Positions 23,181 through 33,304 of a DNA stretch of 64,000 nt are shown here, in pieces; the first letter of the stretch is position 1, and every line of letters begins with the position of its first letter. Below the pieces are notes generated by a model, which was given only the letters and a program-made list of their open reading frames with translations, ran no database searches and was not told the origin of the DNA. The translations under genes were made by a program, and so were the position numbers. Source of the stretch: Sipunculus nudus (Eukaryota; Annelida; Sipuncula; Golfingiida; Sipunculidae); NCBI GenBank assembly GCA_026874595.1, contig CM049311.1, positions 49,231,676-49,295,675 on the forward strand. Direction: 5' to 3'.

Positions 23181-25853
23181 AAACTAGATGTGTCTGAACG
23201 ACACGAATGCCCCCGCCTTGGGCAAATTAGAAACATTTGTAAAATTTGGAAAATTTTTTAGGTTCAGGAAGTGTCGTATGGTCAAAAGTAGGTCAACAAG
23301 GGTTAAATGCAAACTCGATCTGTAACGGGTCGTTATCAAGCAACACACCAAAAATCATGCCAGTATATGAAGGCATTGTGAAAAAAAGTCCATACATGTG
23401 CATTTTCCATAAACATTTCTGTCTTTCATGAAATTTTCTATGTTTAGGAGCTGTTAAACAATCAAAAGTAGGTCAACCGGGATGAAACGCAAACTCGATC
23501 TGTAACTGTCATTATCTGCCCACACAAAAAAAATCAGGGTAGTATCTGCAGGCATTGAGGAGAAAAAGTCAGTACATATGCATTTGTTATGAAAATTTAT
23601 ATTTTTCATGAAACTTTCTATGTTCAGGAGCAGTCAAATGGTCAAAAGTAGGTCAACTTAGACAAAACATGAACTCGGTCTGTAACTGGTCATTATCTGC
23701 CTACACACCAAAAATCAAGCCCGTATCTGCAGGCACTGCGAAAAAAAGTCCATACATATGCACCTTTTATGAAATTTTCTATGTTAGAGCACCGTCAAAT
23801 GGTCAAAAATAGGTCAACTGGGACAAAACGTGAACTTGATCTGTAACTGGTCATTATCTGCCCACACACCAAAAATCAGGCCAATATCTGCAGGTATTGT
23901 GAAGAAAAGTCTGTACAAGTGTATTTGTCATGAAAATATACATTTTACATGAAATTTTCTATGTTCAGGAGCCGTAAAACAATCAAAAGTAGGTCAACCG
24001 GGATGAAATGCGAACTCCATCTGTAACTGGTCAATATCTGCCGACACACCAAAAATCAGGCCAATATCTGCAGGCATTGCGAAAAAAGTCCGTACATGTG
24101 TATTTGTCATGAAATTTCATATTTTTCTTGAAATTTTCTATGTTCAGGAGCAGTAAAACGGTCAAAAGTAGGTCAACCGGGACGAAACGCGAACTCGATC
24201 TGTAACTGGTCTATATCTGCCCACACACCAAAAATTACGCCAATATCTGCAGGCATTGCGAAAAAAAGTCTGTACATGTGTATCTGTCATGAATATTTCT
24301 ATTTTTCATGAAATTTTCTAAGTTTAGGAGCCGTAAAACGGTCAAAAGTAGGTCAACCGGGACGAAACGTGAACTCGATCTGTAACTGGTCTATATCTGC
24401 TCACACACCAAAAATCAGGCCAATATCTGCAGGCACTGCGAAAAAAAGTCCGTACATGTTTATCTGTCATGAATATTTCTATTTTTCATGAAAATTTCTA
24501 AGTTTAGGAGCCGTAAAACGGTCAAAATTAGGTCAACCGTGACGAAACGCGAACTCGATCTGTAACTGGTCGATATCTGTCCACACAACAAAAATCAGGC
24601 CAATATCTGCAGGCACTGCGAAAAAAGGTCCGTACATGTGTATTTGTCATGAAATTTCATATTTTTCATGAAATTTTCTATGTTCAGGAGCCGTAAAACG
24701 GTCAAAAGTAGGTCAACCAGGACGAAACGCGATACACATGTACAGACTTTTTTTCGCAATGCCTGCAGATATTGGCCTGATTTTTGGTGTGTGGGCAGAT
24801 ATAGACCTGTTACAGATCAAGTTCGCGTTTCGTCCTGGTTGACCTACTTTTGACCGTTTTACGGCTCCTGAACATAGAAAATTTCATGAAAAATATGAAA
24901 TATCATGACACATACACATGTACGGACTTTTTTTCGCAATGCCTGCAGATATTGGCCTGATTTTTGGTGTGTGGCCAGATATTGACTAGTTACAGATTGA
25001 GTTCGCATTTCGTCCTGGTTGACCTACTTTTGACTGTTTTACGGCTCCTGAACATAGAAAATTTCATGTAAAACATAAATTTTCATGACAAATACACTTA
25101 TACAGCCTTTTCTTAACAATAACTGCAGATATTGGCCTGATTTTGGTGTGTGGGCAGATAATGACCAGTTACAGATCAAGTTCACGTTTTGTCCCAGTTG
25201 ACCTATTTTTGACCGTTTGACGGTGCTCTAACAAAGAAAATTTCATAAAAAGGTGCATATGTATGGACTTTTTTTCACAGTGCCTGCAGATACGGGCCTG
25301 ATTTTTGGTGTGTAGGCAGATAATGACCAGTTACAGATCGAGTTCTTGTTTTCTCTCAGTTGACCTACTTTTGACCATTTGACTGCTCCTGAACATAGAA
25401 AGTTTCATGAAAAATATAAATTTTCATAACAAATGCATATGTACTTACTTTTTTTCCTCAATGATTGCAGATACCACCCTGATTTTTTATGTGTGGGCAG
25501 ATAATGACAGTTACAGATCGAGTTCGCGTTTCATCCCGGTTGACCTACTTTTGATTGTTTTACGGCTCCTAAACATAGAAAATTTCATGAAAGACAGAAA
25601 TTTTTATGGAAAATGCACATGTATGGACTTTTTTCACAATGCCTGCATATACTGGCATGATTTTTGGTGTGTTGCTTGATATTAAATTTTATTATGACCC
25701 GTTACAGATCGAGTTTGCATTTTACCCTTGGTGACCTACTTTTGACCATACGACACCTCCTGAACTTAAAAAAATTTTCAAAATTTTACAAATGTTTCTA
25801 ATTTGCCCAAGGCGGGGGCGGGGGCATTCGTGTCGTTCCGACACATCTAGTTT
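23181..25853. mobile_element. Palindromic (head-to-head) pair of Pearl/HINE-like elements
   Basis: The left end reads AAACTAGATGTGTCTGAACG...GAATGCCCCCGCC. The right end is its reverse complement, GGCGGGGGC...GTTCCGACACATCTAGTTT. The left arm (23181 to about 24733) holds about nine tandem units of 160-185 bp marked by GGTCAAAAGTAGGTCAAC, CGAACTCGATCTGTAACTGG and ACCAAAAATCAGGCCAATATC. The right arm (about 24733-25853) holds about six of the same units in reverse complement. The switch is abrupt, within a unit, at GACGAAACGCGATACACATG. A single-orientation relative lies at 33305-35467. Units and ends match the tandem-core plan of bivalve Pearl elements and Helentron-associated HINEs. No protein is encoded, and frames inside are repeat translations. 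Confidence 0.85.
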
Positions 25854-25855
25854 TA

Positions 25856-26056
25856 TTTGATTTTCAATAGAAACTTACCAACTTTTAGCCTTTCAAGAAG
25901 ATTAAATAATACAATTTTGATAAAAACTTCCTTTGTTTTGTAATGTTTTTACTTGTTAAGCAAGCAAAACTGTTAATATCATGCTTTTCCCTGATCATAT
26001 GATATTTTTCGAAACAGTCAAAAATGGTAAAAAAAAAAAATCGCCCGCCCACATTG
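25856..26056 (+). repeat. Inverted copy of 32870-33060
   Basis: Reading 32870-33060 in reverse complement gives the same ordered phrases: TTTCAAGAAGAT, AAATAATACAATTTTGATA, CTTCCTTTG, GATATTTTTCGAAAC and CGCCCGCCCAC. It sits just outside the right arm of the palindrome, whereas its partner lies downstream of copy B in the opposite orientation. Confidence 0.8.
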
Positions 26057-26064
26057 TTTTACTA

Positions 26065-27045
26065 CGGTGGCTCGTATAGGACATGCACAAAATTATTTTT
26101 TATCTCGTTCCAACGCGATTTTATCTCGTGCCCACGCGATAATTATCTCGTTCCCACGAGATAGTATCTCGTTCCAACGCGTCCCCAGAAGTTTTCATTG
26201 AGTTGGTTCAACATTTCACTGCGTTGGTTCAACTAGCCTATTTTTATTTGTTCATGGGAGACTGTGTTGAGTTTGCTTTAGGGTAATTAAGGGTGATATA
26301 AACTCTTGTGTACCAAACATATGAATTAAAATGAAACACTTGTTTGTATTTTACCTTCCCAGAAAATCTTAGTTTTTAGGCCTAGGGTTAGGGTTTTATA
26401 ATTTCGGGTATACCGAACAGGGTGAACAACATGTCTGTTTGTGTTATGTCTCAAGGGAGAAGCTTACAACAAAAGGTGTCAGCCATGTCACTTCATCATG
26501 ACTTGGGGGGGTGGAGGGGGGGAGGCAAGGAGACAGTATCTTTTTAAGGAGACCTTTTTACGAGAAATGTGCTCAATCTTCCCCCTCACATCTTTCTTTT
26601 CACAATAATACTTCAGTTATGTAATTCATATTATGAAAATTTATTATGACACATATTTCACCCGAACTAACCCCCCCCCCCCTAACTCGTACATTCTCTG
26701 AACAAACATGACCCATGTGAGTTGTACGAGTCCCGGATGCATCATTTCAGGTCTCAGCATATCAAGAATGCTCCAAATTCATGCAAATAATTGATCAGGT
26801 CTTCATCTAGTGTAGAGAAACATTATAGTGTAGAGAAACATTCTTTAAGGATTTAAGATATAGGTCTTACTGTATTGTCTATCTACGTTATCTCGTTCCC
26901 ACGCGATAATTATGGCCACAAGATACTAACGCGTGGGAACGAGATAATTATCGCGTGGCCACGAGATACTAACGCGTGGGAACGAGATACTATCTCGTGG
27001 GAAGGAGATAAAAATAATTTTGTGCATATCCTATACGAGCCACCG
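26065..27045. mobile_element. TA-flanked element with long terminal inverted repeats
   Basis: The left arm (26065 to about 26190) begins CGGTGGCTCGTATAGG and continues through ACATGCACAAAATTA into units of ATCTCGTTCCCACGCGATA type. The right arm (about 26888-27045) is the reverse complement and ends CCTATACGAGCCACCG. Both ends are bordered by TA (26063-26064 and 27046-27047), suggesting a TA target duplication as in Tc1/mariner-type MITEs. The 700-bp interior has no open transposase. It includes 26483-26619, which is an inverted copy of sequence lying immediately outside the right end (27048-27180). Confidence 0.7.
26483..26625 (+). repeat. Inverted repeat partner of 27048-27180
   Basis: CCATGTCACTTCATCATGAC, a G-rich run, TTTTTAAGGAGACCTTTTT, CTCACATCTTTCTTTTC and CTTCAGTTATG match the reverse complement of 27048-27180. 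There the C-rich run and AAAAAGGTCTCCTTAAAAAG appear. Confidence 0.85.
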
Positions 27046-27047
27046 TA

Positions 27048-27180
27048 CATAACTGAAGTATTATAAAGATGTGAAGGGAAGGAAGAGCAAATTTCTCACA
27101 AAAAGGTCTCCTTAAAAAGTTAGGGGGGCATGTCTTTCTGCCTCCCCCCCCCCCCCCCAAGTCATAATGAAGTGGCATGG
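27048..27180 (-). repeat. Inverted repeat partner of 26483-26625
   Basis: See the entry at 26483. This copy is squeezed between two members of the CGGTGGCTCG element family. Its poly-C run (27145-27161) corresponds to the poly-G run of the partner. Confidence 0.85.
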
Positions 27181-27189
27181 CTGAGAACT

Positions 27190-27474
27190 TGGTGGCTCGT
27201 ATAGGACATGCACAAAATTATTTTTTATTTCGTTCCCACGCGATACTAACGCGTGGGAACGAGATAATTATCGCGTGGCCACGAGATACTATCGCGTGGG
27301 AACGAGATAATAATTGCGTGGCCACGAGATACTATCTCGTGGGAACGAGATTATTATCGCGTGGGAACGAGATACTGTCTCGTGGGAACAAGATAATTAT
27401 CACGTGGCCACGAGATACTATCGCGTGGGAACGAAATAAAAAATAATTTTGTGCATGTCCTATACGAGCCACCG
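27190..27474. mobile_element. 285-bp palindromic MITE (CGGTGGCTCG family)
   Basis: Starts GGTGGCTCGTATAGGACATG and ends CATGTCCTATACGAGCCACCG. The whole interior is made of ACGAGAT/ATCTCGT and CGCGTGG/CCACGCG modules in alternating orientation. It is flanked on the right by TA. The left flank is TT, perhaps mutated. Frames through it translate the modules (Trp-Pro-Arg-Asp / Trp-Glu-Arg-Asp repeats) and are not genes. Copy B of the large duplication begins immediately after its right end. Confidence 0.85.
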
Positions 27475-28156
27475 TATTTTAAGGATAAAGGGATAGTTTT
27501 GCTAAATACGATGTTTTGACGATGGCGCCATCTGCAGTCCATTCTTATTACAAACTTGAAATATCTTGTTTCATTGTGACACTTTACATAAAACTCCATC
27601 ACAGCATCTCTATGAAGACACGTAAGTAAGTGCAGGAGGCTCAGGAATCATTCGAAATATCCCCCATGTTAGTGGCTTTACTTACCTATAGCTAAATTTA
27701 GCTAGAAAATGTATCTAAATAAAGTTGAACAGGGTTCAGGGGTGCAATATTTGATAATGAAACAAGCAGAGACACAACAACAAGAGCATTTTCTAGTTAT
27801 ATTATTTTAGTGGCAAAAATAAAATTCTCATAAACCCTGTTAGGCTCGACATATTTCCGTAATAACTAAAATTGTACTATGACGTCATACTTGTGATATT
27901 CTGGTACTAACGCCTACGTCCGACAAAGTGGGAGGCGGGACCCGAATGTCTAGACACTACCGAACGCCGTCAACTGAGTCAACAGTCTACATCACAGTTA
28001 TATGTTCTTTGTAGGAACTGTCTTTATCATTTTGTACATAAAATCCTTGCAGTAATCCAGTGCGTAAAAGAACTATTGTTTATCTGTGGCTTTATGTATG
28101 TTCGTGCGCTAGTATCCAATCAAAAGGAGTGTCCTGGAAAGATCTTATCTGCACAC

Positions 28157-28445
28157 TGCAAGTGTACTGACAAGGCAGCTGGCTACAAGAGAACATCCCA
28201 TGTAAGCATTTCTGGCTTGAGATAAATAGAGCATCTGTAAATATTAAAAAACAAGTATCCTGAAGGTGTTATCTTGAAACCACTGAAGATAACAAAGTTT
28301 AAGATAAGCACAAACTTTAAGTACAGAGATTAAAGATAATTATATGATAAGACTCAACAATATATGCGACTGCTCATGCGAGTTAATGTCAGATATGTTG
28401 AACAGTGCTTAGACCAAACTATGTACTACACATGCAAAAAATCAG
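28157..28445. repeat. Sequence present only in copy B
   Basis: Copy A runs ATCTGCACCCTAACATTACAG directly. Copy B reads ATCTGCACACTGCAAG..., then about 285 extra bases, then CACCCTGCATCCTACTTTACAG. This is an insertion in B or a deletion in A. Terminal inverted repeats or a tail were not recognised. Confidence 0.7.
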
Positions 28446-29472
28446 CCACCCTGCATCCTACTTTACAGAACAACTTGACCTGCATGCGTCGTAGCATGTT
28501 AATTAACAGGTTTAATTGTTAATACTTCACATACAGGTGATCTACGTCCTCACTCTATGCAGTACTACACTATAAGCAATATAACATGCATCTCCGTATA
28601 TCAGATGTTGACTTTTGTTTATCTTTCAAAGCATATGACCTATGACTTTCCTGGAATTATAGATGCGCCTGTGCTTAGGGAACTTTTAAAGTTAAACAAG
28701 AAGGCCCTATCGTTTTATCAGAACTGATTTCGGAAATTTTCCTTTGATCCTGATGTATTAGTATGTTAAATAAGTTGTCACCACTTACGGCTCTAAGGCG
28801 AAACATAAATAAATTCATTACAATGATTACATTACCATTGGTTCCTGTATCATAAGTAACTGCCACAATCTGTGAAGAAGTGCGGCGACAAGCGATCAAT
28901 GGATCATCCATTTCAAGGACAACTGACAGCAGTTGACACTAAAAACTAACCTCTTCCATTTTGGCACAATTTAACTGCAGGAATGGCATGTCTTAATTGT
29001 CAAAATTTAGAATCAAATTTGTTTCAAGAAATCACTTCAAGGAAACACATTCTATTTACATTACGCGTGCGCATGCTTGCAAAAATAATGCTTATGCCGT
29101 GAAGTCCTTACCATGCATGTATAGGTTATTTGCCTTGAAACAGTTTTATGTATTTGAACAGATGACATTACCCTCTACACTACGGACCACCATCTTCATT
29201 ATATAATTTATTTTCTAATGAGACGACGAACACTTTAGATTTTAGACAAATGGAACAATCAATGTCAAAAATAGGTTCAACTATATGGTGAAATCTAAAT
29301 GGCGAGACAGACATGCAAGCGAAAATAACATGCCGAGGAAATTGTACGTACACGAGACCAGTGAGGCAAGGTGAAGAAGAAAATGCATGCCTGAAGCTTT
29401 GAAATAATTTTTAACACTTTTTTTCATGCAACAGTTTATATGCAACTGTTGCTGAAAAGAAAGTACGTGAAA

Positions 29473-29528
29473 TACGCAGTTGATTGGCATCTATATAAAA
29501 TACGCAGTTGATTGGCATCTATATAAAA
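29473..29528. repeat. 28-bp tandem duplication, 2 copies
   Basis: TACGCAGTTGATTGGCATCT plus ATATAAAA occurs at 29473 and again at 29501. Copy A has the motif only once (CACGCAGTTGATTGG near 20608), so this duplication postdates the block duplication. Confidence 0.9.
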
Positions 29529-32146
29529 ATACTTTTCCTCATTAAAAGTTTCTGTACAATCATAAAAACGAAATATATGATACAAAAACATATTAAAAGG
29601 GGCTCAGCATCCTGGAATAGGTAAAAAAGAGTGCTGGGCGTGCTGGTAGACTTAGTATTTGCATGTCAGAAGAAAAATCCGTCGCCAATTTCGGTATCCA
29701 GCGTGTATTATTCTAATTTCAAAACTTTTTAGGCAGGGACAGAGAGTCTTGCGCCCCCTTTAAATCCGCCACTGAAAGCCGTAAGGAATCGATTTGCGTG
29801 GTTTCTGTGATGTCGCTGTCATTTAAAAAATGTCTAATATTTTGCACACTTCTGTCCTCATATCAGCAGCTATACATTCCTAGCTTAATGGAACTGAGAG
29901 AAATATTGCAATAAACCCCAGAAAGACAGTTTTTTTCTGAGAAATATACTAATAAGAAATTATTAAAAAAATCATATTTTATATCCCATTCCCAGACACA
30001 GAGGTTAAAGAAACTGGAATTTTTACGCCTGATCTTGGACTGCCCATATAATTTCCCTGGATTTTTGGTACCCAGGTCTAAGACTATAGGCAGGAGATGT
30101 TTTCGCTTTGCACATATTATTAAAAACAGGAACAGAGGAATCAGTTTAATACATCCAAAAAAGGAAGTTCTGATATATGTTAGCGTGTTAGCATTCATCC
30201 GTTGAAGGTCTGTTGGCATTTAAAAAAAAAAGTAAAGAAATGTCAAAAGCTTAGAAGGAACCTTTTACCCATGTTTTGTAGAAATAAAACCTTGAGACGC
30301 GATGAAAAGAGCAATTCCTAGGAGTCAATATTTCAGTGGAAAAAGGGAAATATTCCAGAAGCCCATAACAGGCGGGAACTCTTGTATCAAACGCAGAGGA
30401 TGACTTAAAATTTACCAAGATGTCTTTATGGTATTACTTTGATATAAAGGTCTGCTTTGGGTTGAGGCTTCATTAGTTATCGGGAAAGTTACTCAGAAAG
30501 TTCATCCTCGAGCAAAGGTTTCAAGGAAGGCAAAATGATCGAATCACCCGGGGGATATATTTTGTCAAATTACCTTCTGAAGACATTTTTCAAACCACGC
30601 CCTCCGTCTAAGATGACAATACTTTTTTGGTTTGATGTTTGATTGATATGTAAGGTCCTTGCTCTGCTTGACAGGATCTACTATTTCGATACCATAGACA
30701 ATGTACCATGTCCGAAACGGCATCGACTTTTTTTTTTTTTTTTGTAAAAAAAAAGAACAGGCATTTCGGAGTACTCTCTCCGCTGGCGTCACAGGGTTAA
30801 TTTTTACCGTGAAAGGAAGCTCCGATGTATTCCTGTGCGAGGATAGCGCACCCCACAAAAAGTCTATCGGCGGATTCCTTAAAAAAATAAATGCAAATGA
30901 CATGACCATAAAACATTCTTTTAAGATTGAGAAGTTGGTGGAGCTCAAAAGGTTGAGCAATCTTGTTACACTCTCTGAAACTCATCTTTTCTTTCTCACA
31001 TCCTCCGCATTATCATATAGTGTATATGAAGCCAGGCTAGGATAATGAATAACTGAATTTTCCCTAATATTTGAAAGAAAAAACTTAAGACCACTAAATA
31101 TAATTGCTGAAGTCCTTTGCCTATGAAAGTCAACTAATTTCTTTTTAGAACCAGAATCACCAAATTTTATCAATGAATAATTCGGTAAAAAAGTCTTTGA
31201 GGCCGAAAATGACCTACAAAGTATATCTGGTTGTTCATCAATATCTGATAGACAATACAATTGTTATCTAACAAGCTTGCGTTTGTTGTCAAAAGTTTCA
31301 ATGAAAACATACTTGTTCAAGATTTTGTCCTTAAAATGTGTATATTTTTTTCTCTAATTTATCACTTATTCTCGGCAGCTTAATTAATGACAGCATCCAT
31401 TTATAAACGAGGTTTAATTTTTTGAAAAAAAATACATCCATATATGTCAGTGAACAATCTTATTAATTTTCTGCTGTGGCACATGACGATTTTCTGTCAC
31501 GTGTGTGAAGCTCACGAGGACCATGAGAAATATCTGACAAAAATAACGCCCTCGGCAACTTTGTTTTATTATTTACTTTGTTGTCTTGGAGTTATAAAAT
31601 GATATCTGGAATACAAATGCCGCAAGCTTTATTATTAAGGGTCAGGTTGGTTCATTCAGCCAAGAGGCATTTTGGTTCAGTTCTTTAGATTTCGAACAGA
31701 GTACACAAGACAGACCGCAATTTTTCTGGTTCTATGATCCAGTCTCTTTCAAAACGGCTTGCGGGTTCTTGGAAATGCATGGCACCTTCATTCATAAGCT
31801 CATTTATCCGGCTTTTAGACTGATGAAATTTTCACAAGTGATACTCAGGCTTAGGAAGTAATCTTCACTTCGTCTCTTTTATGGCTTGTTTTTAGCTGTT
31901 TACCTTTAGGTTAACACTCACTTGATGGTACAGTATCTTTGTTTTTCCGCTCTTACCTTGAGAAAGTTCGAAAATTAAGAACGTGGAGTAAAACATCAAC
32001 CTAACTTGCAAACTTTCAAAGAATACCTTGTCTCCTTTTAGTATTTACGGTAATTTGCTTGTATAGAATAGACAAATCCAGGAATAAAAATTCCACCTCG
32101 AAATACCAAAGCTTGTTCAGAATGAAGCTATAATAAGATTTCATGC

Positions 32147-32869
32147 AGAAAAATCTGAAATTTTTCTTTTTGACTTTTCAAGATGCAACCCACTATCACG
32201 TTGATTCGCAGTGTTCAAGTTCAGGGTTTACGTGCAATCATGGCACCTCCGCGTATATCACATGTCAAGGGGTTACCAGATGCGTGCTTCGTTTTAATTA
32301 ATTCTGGTTCTCTGTAATAGGCGCTAAAACAATAGGAAAGAGTTTATTTCTTACCCAGTGATCGTATGAACCTCTCATATGAGGCTTTTTGTTTTCAAGC
32401 AGAAATCTTGCTATTCTTTTCCGCAAATAAAGTCATCCTCCAATGCCATAACACTCAACCTATTATGTGTTCACCTGAATTCGAAGATGCACGTGACTTT
32501 AAAACTTTGAGTTCGATTTATCGAGATCGATGTATTCAATTTGTGTCATCCGGGCTCTTTTTAGGATTGGGGTCTCCCACAGGCCTGCTCAGTTTGCCGC
32601 TCTTTCCTATATAAAGTGTAGCTACATATTATAAATATTATGCTGATTGTATGTATTTATATTTTTCACAAAGCAATACTGATTTTGCTAGTTTCTATCA
32701 TAAATCTTTTTTCTATCTGATCTAAAATGCATTTGTAAGTTACATATCCCTAGACTAGGTTGTTAATTACATTTTTTCGTTGTCGAAGTTAATGTTAAAC
32801 TGGTTATATTGCATTAGGCAAGAAAAATTTAAAAAGTATGGTTCTCAGGCACTTTTTTTGCATAAATCA
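32147..32869. other. Noncoding stretch after copy B
   Basis: No exon or repeat was identified. The 82-codon frame at 32366-32614 has no recognisable domain. Confidence 0.45.
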
Positions 32870-33060
32870 CTGCGGGCGGGCGGTACTTTATTTTTTACCT
32901 TTTTTTGTTTCGATAAAAATGTCAAATGACCTTGTGAAAGCATGGAAATAACAGGGCGTCTTTGCTAAATATGTAAAAGCACTACATAACAAAGGAAATC
33001 CTATCAAAATTGTATTATTTTATCTTCTTGAAAGATGAAAATCAAAATCAAAATGTTTGA
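32870..33060 (-). repeat. Inverted copy of 25856-26056
   Basis: Reverse-complement partner. It begins with CTGCGGGCGGGCGGTAC and ends with AAGATGAAAATCAAAATC. A Pearl-like element follows in both contexts: immediately in the first, and after about 245 bp here. Confidence 0.8.
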
Positions 33061-33304
33061 TGTGGGGTGTTAAAATTGACCCGGTCGGTGCCTTGGAACC
33101 ATACCTTTTTTTGGCCTTATATGAAGAAACTAGTTGATGGGTGAAAATTTTAAACCTTTAATTGTTTAACACCTTGTACATTTATTTTAATTTTTCAATA
33201 CATTTGAACATTATATTTGTTGTCTGTTTTTATTGTTGATACAATAAAGTAAAAATAATATAAGTATATAATACTGGTATATTTAATAAATTAATAATAT
33301 ATTG

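Larger units (their letters stand above)
27481..32146 (+). repeat. Duplicated block, copy B (about 4.7 kb)
   Basis: Direct-orientation partner of 18874-23180. It is longer mainly because of an additional stretch of about 285 bp at roughly 28157-28445, absent from copy A, and a local 28-bp duplication at 29473. Frames at 29281-29490, 29863-30219, 30565-30960 and 30701-31045 differ in register from the corresponding frames of copy A, which argues against purifying selection on any protein. Confidence 0.9.

Noticed and set aside
24668-25679. Frames within the palindrome encoding Phe-Trp-Cys-Val-type peptides
   Set aside because: They are translations of the 180-bp units (ACCAAAAATCAGGCC reversed). 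They are also seen at 35176-35376.
26875-27446. Frames with Trp-Pro-Arg-Asp / Trp-Glu-Arg-Asp peptide repeats
   Set aside because: They translate the ACGAGAT and CGCGTGG modules of the palindromic elements.
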